A DNA stretch of 64,000 bases, taken from NCBI RefSeq assembly GCF_029227915.1, contig NC_079875.1:31375501-31439500 (forward strand). Direction: 5' to 3'. The translations under genes and the position numbers were made by a program. Source of the DNA: Hydractinia symbiolongicarpus (taxonomy: Eukaryota > Cnidaria > Hydrozoa > Anthoathecata > Hydractiniidae). Shown here piece by piece: positions 34,601 to 42,929 of the stretch. Position 1 is the first letter of the stretch; each line of letters opens with the position of its first letter. The notes beneath the pieces are model-generated. The model was not told where the DNA came from. It ran no database searches and worked only from the letters and a program-made list of their open reading frames with translations.

Positions 34601-35274
34601 CAACTGTAATACTCACTAAGAACCAAAAAGGTCTTACGGGCCTCGGTCTTAATAATGGTGCGATGGGAAAAGTAATTGCAATCCTTTATTCGCCAAATAT
34701 GTCACCACCTGAATTTCCTATAGCTGTCATTGTCGATTTCCCAAATTATAAAGGCCCAATATGGATTCCAGAACATCCAACATGGATACCAATTACTGCT
34801 GTTGAAGGTCGATGTGAATCTAATTGTTGCAGCAGAAATGGCCTGCCATTGATGCCAGGATATGCGATAACAATTGCTAAAAGTCAGGGTATGTCGATTG
34901 GAGATGGTAAAACTGCCACCCACATGCGTATCAAGTTACAACAATCAATTCAGATGGAAAAAAATAACCTTGGTACAGCTTACACTGCATTTTCAAGATG
35001 CGAAAAAGAAAGGAATTGGGCACTTGTCGAGCCAATTACTCAAGAACGTCTCTTGTACGTTAATACACATCCTCGTATGAAAGCCAGACAAGAGGAAGAG
35101 CAACGACTGAAAGCATTATCGAATGAAACCATCAAAAAATTTGATATCACTATAGTAAAGTATATTAACTTGCTGAAAGACCTTGACGAGTTTTGCGATG
35201 ATGATATTGAAGATGCAGTTTGTCCTTCACCATCTGCAGATTGCTCATGTATTATATGCACATCTCAATCATAA
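28633..35274 (+). CDS. Helitron Rep-helicase with OTU protease domain and N-terminal 2A peptide
   Basis: Intact 2213-codon transposase of a rolling-circle element; the HUH nuclease nicks and joins single strands and the PIF1-like helicase unwinds. Order: leader with hydrophobic stretch (about 49-80); 2A motif DIESNPGP (83-90); OTU cysteine protease with GDGNCFYRA (D141, C144) and H290; Lys/Pro-rich linker with KRKRKP (391-396); C-x2-C pairs CKTC and CDRC (about 540-585); a DUF6570-like block; Helitron_like_N; HUH motif IHGHAI (H1108, H1110); paired tyrosines Y1334 and Y1338 with K1341 in KYIAGYACKG; Walker A GTAGVGKT (1700-1707); Walker B FFGDLGQL (1836-1843); AITIAKSQG near 2080; YTAFSR (2117-2122). 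Stop TAA at 35272. Every key residue expected is present and there is no frameshift, so it may be active. Start chosen as the first ATG in frame, 89 codons before the 2A proline. Confidence 0.95.
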   Translation: MISVQAYRATIGSFYNVAASCSNNIRNETTNFYSRSEMFFDQIDGNNNFIHFLKLFISIIFMCCLSCNINLASLKLLLLLSGDIESNPGPFNNNDIDFQIALQDSYATHLLNQSTSADQIVAYARSIGLSNITYREVTKGDGNCFYRAVVQQLNRPEIRQIVPLGLHFQNHLQLRAAVVKFVRENSNLEIFQNNRIFLTIKPEEWERDIQTQSRPTVDVEEIFIRATAIILGVNILITADTSTATRPYTLISPTHDETHDIPGEQQVAHLLTDGTTAGAFILLGRVNQNHYQSLIFDDNVSVTPVTSSTSLSPPKKIPCLSSKYPENITNEKPGEKEVTTLNQNQDLLVEKIMKSYMSAAIIPKKVKPKHKPKSKPKPKPTPKPTTKPTTKRKRKPNYNKEPALKLKCLQLNIKYEEPKVNETSMETFNRHRRIIYSCKKNISKTAVSNQENGSLKKPPASKHTYSLPHLTLPITTHNLVNILPTTQSIQTTQSVPTIVTDNQTSDQIYGNETSSIHQNPDVVAAVIQFEEGEKLHSLATCKTCRETRPVFHATPPISPTAENETKPIAVKPWKIFSDGRCDRCHRESLSRFKKNVTTPARFSGILSVDDDDLGPLHDNIRHNDMHFLPVPPYLQNLTILEVALIRRITVIMNIHLLRYGMLASKGHCISFPQRMQIAKELPSLPSQVGIVVIKKKGSRNSVQQYTVQRGKVENALRGLCFGYPEGGTEYPDTNSEHLYNGSDHIDKPLKGRYFQFLPNEYYKDVSIKYDRIQNLPEMRSELPGLPVVEMPHIIPEEDKGPAENQFLENLPQDDESITRSGLVCPLESKDADKELRTILQKLLGSEDAVNQALEHGTIANANLEYTREQPIRELKTPGFFTMAYPTVFINGNCDLTVPRLSKINFEEYIEHIYYCSDNRVARHPYLKFFLLNMRLRMQALQQGSFLVSQQLNDAHLTIAELRDNLQNDDDSVPRKIISIGKNLVNTDPYWRDQKKKVDALLFFRRNEFGDLPAYFDTNSCAEFHWKPLHELLIKYHALINNLNEDTVRQQMENDSKFKREMILQNLHIVTQYFDARTINYFATVNKKVFQYNDSWWRYEFAKGRGEIHGHAIISSSKHAQKVKTIMDGLSNDVPDSQASQTAAQELQNWLQTTNEDSDDIFSPIFTSLHPAGGNEIIDTSGIRTWVPNKNQWPTPEGSQAPPDHNPLAQELADVANHEGGIREQHTYLVNRIGLHNCNSSCLRYRRKNNKEKDTAPKKYCRFHFGDLDPQTKKTSGKEIHPFHAVITKGEHPRYEGPRDHPRLMMHVKTRLLSWLANCDSQVIIDQDLLALQKYIAGYACKGAASTEDLVHVYRHLIENTADGSTVKNLAQRLLQKIAGLVDVPGAAADFINSGGRLTRCTRNFRYIGISGFRALDTSGEDGTVTKNSTLDKYLSDKRRETEPEISLWNWSKKCNCTCKVDHVPVFTGISTKPVWPVTEDYAKAMLVIFSVGTWHNTEELKGQHESFAAALASFVQTENCPPILIDALKEAKQSFDKKSERKQSHTRVINNETDNQSSCQSSQYTDASSQSSQNSVIAQMNIGRAIMRDIARHHVADINEPDVQQVLPNGGPTFDWNNYAIQSFGSQWPINADTWLQSISEEAERNELHLADDCTLPQINILNANELQRTVIGINLQHLLQVAKGTLPTGTQPLRLLIQGTAGVGKTFIITALTRIVRRIFKRNSAVMNLAPTGAASVLIPNGRTIHSMTPPPHKLKKDKNLNSVQLSDYPLGDVSLRKLRKYTGMHENNELKLFQLNIDERSMQSKLLVAWCSQRLCEATGDFDNYYGGVPAVNFFGDLGQLGPIRALDLHQPPKHDDSTINFAGYAIYRSFQDVIVLTETMRQGPDQLALLQRLLRIRNGSITQQDWQDINSRYEDGLPQTEKCNFSHGRVLTLMETWNEVNEENHNKLASLGVPVAVIPSRGSGKHHSLTDKQLGQIPLRSLMAVGATVILTKNQKGLTGLGLNNGAMGKVIAILYSPNMSPPEFPIAVIVDFPNYKGPIWIPEHPTWIPITAVEGRCESNCCSRNGLPLMPGYAITIAKSQGMSIGDGKTATHMRIKLQQSIQMEKNNLGTAYTAFSRCEKERNWALVEPITQERLLYVNTHPRMKARQEEEQRLKALSNETIKKFDITIVKYINLLKDLDEFCDDDIEDAVCPSPSADCSCIICTSQS
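28879..28902 (+). other. 2A-like ribosome-skipping motif
   Basis: Codes for DIESNPGP (residues 83-90), preceded by LKLLLLLSG. This exactly fits the D(V/I)ExNPG|P consensus at which the ribosome releases the upstream peptide at Gly and resumes at Pro. If it works, a separate 89-residue hydrophobic leader is made, and the Rep-helicase begins at Pro90. 2A sequences are known from RNA viruses and from some non-LTR retrotransposons, where they also sit near the N-terminus. Here the host gene is a Helitron. Confidence 0.85.
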
Positions 35275-35403
35275 TGATAATCACAACTGAAATTAACCTA
35301 TGTTGCAGATAATATACATTAAAAAACATTGTATATGTTCATATATTTGTTGTGAAATCAATATGCGAAGTAAAATTTTGATTTAGAAAATAAACAAAAT
35401 AAA

Positions 35404-35935
35404 AACCGTCTGACCATGAATTCGTAATTATTGGATGTAATAAGCCGAAGTCAAATACTTGATTTAATATCAATGTATAGTAAGCTGTATCCAAGAATCA
35501 TGGTAAACATTTTTAATTCAACAGACAGAATAGTTGTTTCTCAAAACAACCGTCTGCCCATGAATTCGTAATTATTGGATGTAATAAGCCGAAGTCAAAT
35601 ACTTGATTATAATATCAATGTATAGTAAGCTGTATCCAAGAATCATGGTAAACATTTTTAGTTCGACAGACAGAATAGTTGTTTCTCAAAACAACCGTCT
35701 GCCCATGAATTCGTAATTATTGGATGTAATAAGCCGAAGTCAAACACTTGATCTAATATCAATGTGTAGTAAGCTGTATCCAAGAATCATGGTAAACATT
35801 TTTAGTTCAACAGACAGAATAGTTGTTTCTCAAAACAACCGTCTGCCCATGAATTCGTAATTATTGGATGTAATAAGCCGAAGTCAGATACTTGATTTAA
35901 TATCAATGTATAGTAAGCTGTATCCAAGAATCATG
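35404..35935 (+). repeat. 146-bp tandem repeat downstream of the Helitron gene, 3.7 units
   Basis: The word 'accgtctgcccatgaattcg' recurs near 35404, 35550, 35696 and 35838, and 'taagctgtatccaagaatcatgg' recurs between. Units are about 97% alike by eye. Each unit junction contains a partial palindrome, 'cagacagaatagttgtttct' facing 'caaaacaaccgtctg'. They start 130 bases after the stop codon and are probably the 3' non-coding part of the Helitron. Just beyond, at about 35960-35976, lies a small hairpin (TGCCT-aacatc-AGGCA), but no CTRR end follows. Confidence 0.85.
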
Positions 35936-35979
35936 GTTAAAATAAAGTAAAAATACTCTGCCTAACATCAGGCATCACG

Positions 35980-38431
35980 ATGTGTGATTATTATCAACAA
36001 ACTCAATTTAAAGGCAAATTAATCCTCGTTTTTTGTAAGAAGCCTAAGCATTTGTGTGCACTCAAAGTTTATTAAAGTTTTGATAATCAAATTTAAATTG
36101 TCCTTATTTAACACTGAAAAATCTTTTATTTACAAGGCTTTTTGTCTAAAATGCATGCTCATTAACACATACCAAGTCTTAAGTTACTGAAGGCCCTAAT
36201 ATAATCAAGTTTGTAACCTGACTTTTGGGTTGATTTACCTTCTTGTCTTTTTTCCTTCTAAGAATGTAAAACAAAAGGTTTTTAACATTAAGCTAAGTCA
36301 ATTTAAAAGTGGGTCACTTCTTGGTTTCCTCCCCTTTTTTTGTAAAATTTTATGTGTTAATAAAAGCATACAGTGTATGACATTCTAAAAATTTAGTTAC
36401 ATATATTGCGTATGTATATATACTTAAAATTATGCCAGGGGTTCATATAACTTAATTTATGGAAACGTTACTGAGAGAAAGCGTTTAAGCCAAAAAAGAA
36501 ATGTTTTTTTGCATAAAATGAAATTTAACATTGTGATTGACTTTACTAAGTTTCAAGTTTTACTAAGTTAACACAAAAATTAGATTTGAACTTTTTGTGT
36601 TTATTTTGCAAAAGTTTTTACAAATTAAGTATGATCCATCATTGAGTATGGTAACTATTGAAACCAATGTCAGTAAATCCTGAAATGTAAAATCTGACAC
36701 TTTAATGTTCCTCAAAATGAGTATATTATGAAAAGATTTTATTATATGATAATTTTTAACTGGCCATGATGATACTTAAGATATCACACAGTCTTGATTT
36801 TAAACCACGAAGGAAAAAAATTAAAAATTATGTGAGGACATTAAAGAGATATATCGGTGAGGATAGGTCCGGTTGTAAGGGGATGGAGGAGACCGGCAAT
36901 TAATACCTTATAAAAAGGAATTGAATTTGCACTAAATATGTGAAAGTTAATGTATTTTGTAATTTGAATGATACTGTACAGTTTCAGTTCCTTTGTTGCT
37001 CTCTTTTGTCTTTTTCCTGTTTTCAGGTACTATAATAAACTTTCAAGGAATTTGTAGAAGACGTTAGCAAGTTTTTTCAAATTCTACTGGAAGATATAAC
37101 ATGGCAGTTATTTTAAATGAAAAACAATCAGATAAGTACCTCTTATTAATTAATTTTATATTTAAATGTGTACTATACATAAAGGCGAGACCATTTTCAT
37201 TGTGTAATGTAATTTTTAAGTTATTTTAACAATTTTGAAACCACACCCTTTTTAAATTTCCTTCTGTATAAAATTTGACATGATTATGTCATTGTACCAC
37301 CAGTAAAATCTTTGCTAATTTTTCACATCAGTATTTTTCATGACTACTCTGTCACAGTTAGTTTGGACAGCCAAATGATCATGTCATTTGATTTTTTGAC
37401 TGCTTAATTCATAATGCAGTTACTTTAGTACGAAAATTAACATTCTAGTTGTAAATCATTTAGGAAATTTCTTTACATTAACAATGGCAATTGATCACAT
37501 ATGAGAAAAAAGTAGAGGATGAGACATACTAGAGGATTTATTTGGTAAGCATATACTTTACAAGCTTTTTTCTGAAATCGTAGCATTAAGGGTGGGGAGT
37601 GGTAGAGCCTTAGTTCTAGCCTGTGTTTGGAAATTTGATTGTTCTAACTTTATTTTTAAGAGTTACACAATTTTCTAATCATCATAATCCTCAAATAATT
37701 CCCCTTGTTTATATCAGTTATTAGTATAGTATCTTACTGTTATAGGACCCCTCATAGTTGCTAGTGACAACAAGGTTGCAAAGTGAGAAAAATGATTAGA
37801 AGTTTACCAGTATTGCAGTTAATAGACAGATTGAACTTGTTTGTTAGGTCTACTTTTATACGGTAGCAGTAACGTCACGTAGAATTCAAATCAAGATTTT
37901 AAATTACCTGTGAAGCTACTTACGTTAAACGTCTTCTGGATACGTATGGCCGTATATAGTAGGCGAGATATGTTGCTACATTTACTTGTTATATAAAACC
38001 ATTTGGCACTGAATATTTCCTTTGATATTGTTTTGTTCCATAGCATAGATTATTTGTGAGTTTAGTCAGTAAATTTTAGCTACCACAAGGGAATTAATTT
38101 AGCAAGCTTTTGTCCATTTGGCGAAAATTCATTTTTTTCTTGGTATTTTTGGGAAAAATTAATAATAAATATATATATTAGTATACATATAGAAAATTGT
38201 TCTGAAGTATTTCATTATATCGTCTGCACCAGACAGTTAGGGACCGTTCACATATTACGTAATAAATTTTTTATAAATATCCAAATAAATATCCAAATAA
38301 ATATGTACAAAATTGACTACTGTATTTTTTTGTCACTATGTAGCACCTTGTAGATTTTTTGACCATTCTTTAATTTTATTATTAAACATTCATAAATAAT
38401 AAGATTCTTTCTAAGCATCCGAAAATATATA
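35980..38431. other. No gene seen; possible 5' intron or intergenic DNA
   Basis: About 2.4 kb of AT-rich sequence without long ORFs. A polypyrimidine tract and AG at about 37025 ('tttttcctgttttcag') could be a splice acceptor of a non-coding leader exon of the gene at 39037, but no donor could be paired with it. Confidence 0.35.
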
Positions 38432-38960
38432 CAGTACACTCCCGATAACTCGAACGCCCAATAACTCGAACTTCCAGTAACTTGAACTGTTTTTGAATTC
38501 CCGTTGAACCTTCACTAATACTTTCTCACAAAAATCACTCGATAACTCGAACCCCCGATAACTCGAACATTTGTTAAGTCGAACCTGGACAGAAATTCCC
38601 CCGATAACTCGAACTTCAGAGGAAAAATGAAAACAATCTCGGTAAAAAGTGACTACTTTTCTTTCAATAATATAAATTGTTCTTCCAAAGTTGACAAAAA
38701 CCTTTTTCTCCTGTATTTTAATTGACAGAGAGAGACGTTACCGCTACAGTGAAACAGAGTCACATTAGAACTTTTTTCAGTGATGTATAACTATGACTGT
38801 ATTCTTGTTAGAATAGAAAAGAAAAAAAAATTTTAATAACTCGAACTATTTTCACTTATCGGCCAAAGTTCGAGTTATCGAATGCCCCGGTAAGTCGAAC
38901 ATTCGATAACTCGAACTATTTTTTTGGTCCCTTGAGGTTCGAGTTATCGGGAGTGTACTG
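38432..38960. mobile_element. Pogo/Tigger-like MITE with TA target site
   Basis: Left end CAGTACACTCCCGATAACTCG and right end with the exact complement (CGAGTTATCGGGAGTGTACTG). It is flanked by TA on both sides (38430-38431 and 38961-38962). The words 'cgataactcgaac' are repeated five or more times behind the left end and, inverted, behind the right end. CAGT starts, TA duplication and CGATAACTCGAA sub-repeats are typical of the Tc1-mariner superfamily, pogo branch. The 529-base interior is non-coding. Confidence 0.9.
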
Positions 38961-39036
38961 TACTGATAATCTAGAAATAATTTGTGATGTTTTACAACTG
39001 ATTTATTTGTGTTTTTTAGCAAATATAGAGAAAAAA

Positions 39037-39618
39037 ATGGCGGCACAAATTAACTTAGAACTTGGTAAGTATATTATTGATTTTGTTACTATTAGTGGTA
39101 TTAATAAATAAAAAAATTATACCTGTTATTATATATTATACCGTTTTTTATAGTTTCACTTTATGCTAAATTCGTGGAGCACAGGATACAACATCCTGGC
39201 TCCATGAATTATCGGTCGTTTGGCCGATGGCTAAAGCAGGGTGGGGTCGAGTGGACCAATGAAGAAGACCCCACCGAAACAGCTCCCAACATGGAATTGA
39301 GTAAGAAATCACTTTTCATGTATTCAAAATTTTGTTAGGATCTAAAACTTTGGTATACCTTAGGTATTATCTATGTTACTTATTGTATTAACCTTTACAT
39401 TATTTTTTCTTTAAGTGCAAGTATGGACAAAATTTTTACAGTACAGACTTAGACATAGCGGGTCAATGGACCTAGAAGTGTTTGGACGTTGGGTGCATAA
39501 TGGCGGGGTTGAGTTTTGTGGTGGGCGACGGGATCGTGGTAGAAGTAGCAGTCGTGGTTGGAGACGCGGTCGTGGTGGGAGACGCGGTCGTGGTGGGCCG
39601 TATAAGCCACAATATTAA
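39037..39618 (+). CDS. Three-exon gene: duplicated 33-residue motif plus RGG tail, unknown function
   Basis: Exons 39037-39064, 39154-39300 and 39416-39618, each intron with GTAAG at the donor and a pyrimidine-rich AG acceptor; the joined frame is 125 codons. Residues 13-43 (YAKFVEHRIQHPGSM...FGRWLKQGGVEW) and 62-92 (WTKFLQYRLRHSGSM...FGRWVHNGGVEF) are clearly two copies of one motif. They share KF, R-x-H-x-GSM, FGRW and GGVE. The C-terminus (94-125) is an Arg/Gly box (RGRGGRRGRGG) ending PYKPQY, typical of RNA-binding proteins. Exon 2 is phase 1-1, so it could be duplicated without frame damage, and both repeats are preceded by N-[LM]-EL. The ATG follows 'aaatatagagaaaaa' after an AG at 39018-39019, so a leader exon upstream is likely. 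I do not recognise the motif. Sequence around it is transposon-rich, so it could itself be element-borne. Confidence 0.7.
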
Positions 39619-40049
39619 AATGTATTTTTATTACTAACCCTTTGTAAAACGAGGTGCACTTTTTTTTAATAAAATATCCTAAATTTAAAATGGGCCTAAA
39701 TATTGCCAAAATTCAAACAATTGCTAAACTATTTTTCAGGCTGAATTTAAAATAAATACTTTGAAAAAAACAACATTTTTTCCATTGAAAAAAATAAATA
39801 CTTTGAAAAAAACAACATTTTTTCCATTGAAATTAACTAGATAAACAAATATTTTGTCTACCTTGTTTTACGAAGGGTTAGATGTTATTAAATTTGTTAA
39901 TTATCTTAACTCTATATTGAAGAATTTTTTTATTCCCTTGATAGATTCAAAATTTTAATGTCAACTGATGGACACCATCATAAATTAAGCTATTCCAAAA
40001 CGAATATCAAATGAGATATATTTTTATCCACCTTGTTGCGACGGGTAAA
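39619..40049. other. 3' flank of the three-exon gene, with a short tandem duplication
   Basis: AT-rich. A 42-base unit ('aataaatactttgaaaaaaa' plus 'caacattttttccattga') occurs twice at about 39750 and 39792. An AATAAA-like signal, TTTAATAAAAT, lies at about 39666, within 60 bases of the stop codon. Confidence 0.5.
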
Positions 40050-40790
40050 CGTAAAGGACGGGCGATCCCGTGGATTTTTACACGGGCAGGCGTCGTCTGT
40101 CTGTTCGTGCCTCTGTTTGTCTTTTTGTTACGGAAATGTGATATATAAAGGATGGGCGACCCCTTGTTTTTTCAAAGGGCTACCAACTAGTCTCTATAAT
40201 AATAGCCGTCGTCTGGCTGTGTGTTCAAAAGGGTTACCGCGTCCTGTTACGGAAACACGAAATGTGATATATAAAGGACGGGCGACCCCGTGGATTTCTC
40301 CACGGGTTAACGACTAGTCTCTTTAATAATAGCCGTATTTTGTCGGTCTGTCCGCGAGGAATACGTCGTGTTACGGAAACACGAAATGAGTTACATAAAG
40401 GACGGACGACTCCGTGGAATCTTCCACGAGTAACCGACTATCTCTTTAATAATAGCCGTCGTCTGTCTGTGTGTCCGCGAAAGCCGCGTCCTGTTACGGA
40501 AACACGAAATGCGATATATAAAGGACGGGCGACCCCGTGGATTTTTCCACGGGTTAACGACTAGTCTCTATTATAATAGCCGTATTTTGTCTGTGTGTTC
40601 AAAAGGGTGACCGCGTCCCGTAACGGAAACACGAAATGTGATATATAAAGGACGGGCGACCCCGTGGATTTTTCCACGGGCTAACGACTAGTCTCTTTTT
40701 AATAATAGCAGTATTCTGTCTGTCTCTACGCAAGATGGTAACCACAGTAGCATGACATGAAATGCAGTATATAGCTAAAGGACGGGTAAA
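40050..40790 (+). repeat. Head-to-tail array of mini-Helitron units
   Basis: Complete units 40191-40317, 40318-40440, 40441-40564 and 40565-40691 (123-127 bases), with a partial unit on each side. Each begins TCTCT(A/T)TAATAATAGCCGT and ends in a perfect hairpin (CCCGTGGA-TTT-TCCACGGG) followed 8-9 bases later by CTAG. The next unit's TC follows directly. Thus each unit has both Helitron ends, and the array joins 3' end to 5' start without spacer DNA. One unit (ending 40440) has lost the final G of CTAG. The hairpin and terminal words are related to the small Helitrons at 2326 and 11084. Peptides in the array are by-products. Confidence 0.85.
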
Positions 40791-40799
40791 CTAATTGCC

Positions 40800-41165
40800 T
40801 ACCCTTTTCATGCCTTTTCTTATGCTGTTGCCTGTGCCTCCCATGCCTTGCTTACCCCTGCCTTGCTGTTTCCTATTCCAGTTTCCCTGCCTGCCTTTGT
40901 CGTGTCTTTGAATTGCCGTCCTTCCTATGTCTTTCCTGGTGCCTGCCTACTATGCCCTTGCCTGTGCCTTCCATGCCTTGCCTACCCCTGCCATGCTGAT
41001 TCCTTGCCATCCTTCCTATGCCTTTCCTGGTGCCTGCCTACTATGCCGTTGCCTGTGCCTTCCATGTCTTGCCTACCCCCCTGCCTTGCCGATTCCCTGC
41101 CTGCCTTAGGCCGTGCCCTTTCCTTGCCGTGCTTAATGCCTTTGCCTTGGCAACCTCTCCGCAAC
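40800..41165 (+). repeat. C/T-rich minisatellite, copy B
   Basis: Built on a unit of about 92 bases ('cctggtgcctgcctactatg' near 40938 and 41029). It ends 'tgccttggcaacctctccgcaac' exactly like the array at 19750-20005. It follows the mini-Helitron array directly. The three overlapping open frames are low-complexity by-products rich in Pro, Leu, Cys and Ala. Confidence 0.8.
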
Positions 41166-42032
41166 ACTTTCTATACTGGTTTCAGCTATTTTTGCGGGAA
41201 AGTCAATTTTTGAAAGATATGTTACAGTCGCAACACTATAATGGTGTGTGCGCTGCACTTGATTTACGAGATACTTTATACCTGTACTAAAGCGCTCCAC
41301 CTGAACGTGTCGCACAGTTCACGGCTCTTTTTAAGGGCTCCTTGACTTGTGGCTTACTTGACTTGTGGCTGTTTTATTTTAAGTCTCGCCTGGAGGTAAT
41401 TTGTTGAAATAATAATTATAAACTCTGTTCAAACATACAATACAAAAAGATTCTGTGCATATTTTGTCATCATCCGTCTATAATACACTTCACTATTTCT
41501 CATAAGTACTAAGTATAAAAGAATTCCATAGGTTAATTTTACTATTGTTTGTGGAATAGCTGATACTATGCATGCTGAAAGTGACAACAAAGCTTCTCAC
41601 AAGGAGTTGTAATTTTTGATGCACTACAGTTGTGACACCTATCTGATATATTTTTTTGTATGTTTTTTTAGAATATAATCAAGAAGAGAGCAAATAACTA
41701 ATATTTTGAAGCAATGTGAACAAATAATTAGGTTCAAATTTGATAACATACATTAAAAATGGCGTAAAAATATAGTTGTAGTGAAATCTAGCAAAAATAG
41801 AAGATCTGATGTATTGTTCTAAATAGACAGTCATAAAAAAGAGAGATGGTCTGGACACTGCAGCAAGCGCGCTCTGCTCCTCGTACCAAGGTCGTGTTCC
41901 GGGATTTTTTCGTACCCAGTCTATTTTAGAGTGCACGAAATAAAACTTTTCAGCGGAAAATTTCAACATTTGTTTGTTGACATTACATCATTAATGTGCT
42001 ATAATTTAAACGTTGAGATTAAATGTAATGCT
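41166..42032. other. Dispersed repeat fragment, then no recognisable feature
   Basis: 41215-41330 ('gatttacgagatactttata', 'gcgctccacctgaacgtgtc') matches words near 18960 and 47350, a dispersed repeat. The rest is AT-rich without supported features. Confidence 0.4.
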
Positions 42033-42247
42033 ATGCCTGGGGCAAATTGTTCTATATATGGCTGCTCGAGTTCCAGACGTAAAAATTGTACGATATGTGG
42101 ATTACCCAAAGAAAATGATAAAAATAGCTTTTCTTGGAGCGAAAAACACGAGAGATACAGTGGTGGACAATCCTTTGATTACACAAATGGAAAATTGAAC
42201 CCGTAATATTTGTAAAAAACATTTTTCTGAAGAACAAATTGTTCAAA
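42033..42247 (+). pseudogene. THAP-like zinc-finger exon, broken
   Basis: ATG at 42033 opens MPGANCSIYGCSSSRRKN, with the C-x4-C start of a THAP (C2CH) DNA-binding finger. The later part, in another frame, reads VDNPLITQMEN, a TGA, then TRNICKKHFSEEQIVQ, which contains the C-x2-H pair and the usual HF ending. A frameshift near 42145 and the TGA near 42194 break it. The block ends at a possible donor (CAAA|GTAAGT at 42248). THAP fingers occur in host regulators and in P-element-type transposases; which applies here is open. The Trp normally found mid-domain is not clear. Confidence 0.6.
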
Positions 42248-42929
42248 GTAAGTTAAGCTTAATAGGAACCAATTCTAGATGACAAAGGAATAAGCATAAA
42301 AGAGGAAAAGAATGGTACCTGGTTCGATACCACACCTCAATTTACCACAAAAAACTTGCCAGTAAAAACATTTACTAGTTGCTGGTAAAGTGTTTTCTCA
42401 GCGTGCACGGAGAAATTGGTGTTCATGGAGAAAAAACTAAAACCAACCAAATACCGAAATTTTCATCTGCTCTGCTTTTATTTAGAAAATAATTAATTGT
42501 ATTTCTTAAAATTTTCTTTCCAAATTTTTTTACAGAAATTGTTTAGCATTCTGCGATCTCGTCTCGCATTGAATATCTGTAAATATAAAATGGAACAGAG
42601 TTGTTACTTATGCTGTAACACAATATATTTTTGCTTAAGCCAGTGTTAAATAAATTAGTAGTAGTGTTGGCATTTTCAGCAGCATCTTATCAATATTTTT
42701 AAGACCCAAATTAGAGAATAAATCACTGCAAAAGAGGAGAGCCAGGGAACGGTGTTTAAAAATTTCTCATCCATCATTACCCCTGTTTAATATTTAGTAT
42801 AAATTATACCAATTATGTTAAATTATGTTGTCGGTTTGTATTTCGTGTTTTTGTATTTTAAGTTTTTAATTTTGAATTTGGAGTCGACTATATACTACAC
42901 TAAAAAGAACCAAAATTTCGTATTATTTT

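Noticed and set aside
40033-40564. Arginine-rich proteins encoded by the array
   Set aside because: Frames follow the repeat period and are explained by the mini-Helitron units.
40050-40790. CRISPR array, because of regular repeats with hairpins
   Set aside because: There are no unique spacers; the whole unit repeats, and the context is a eukaryotic genome.
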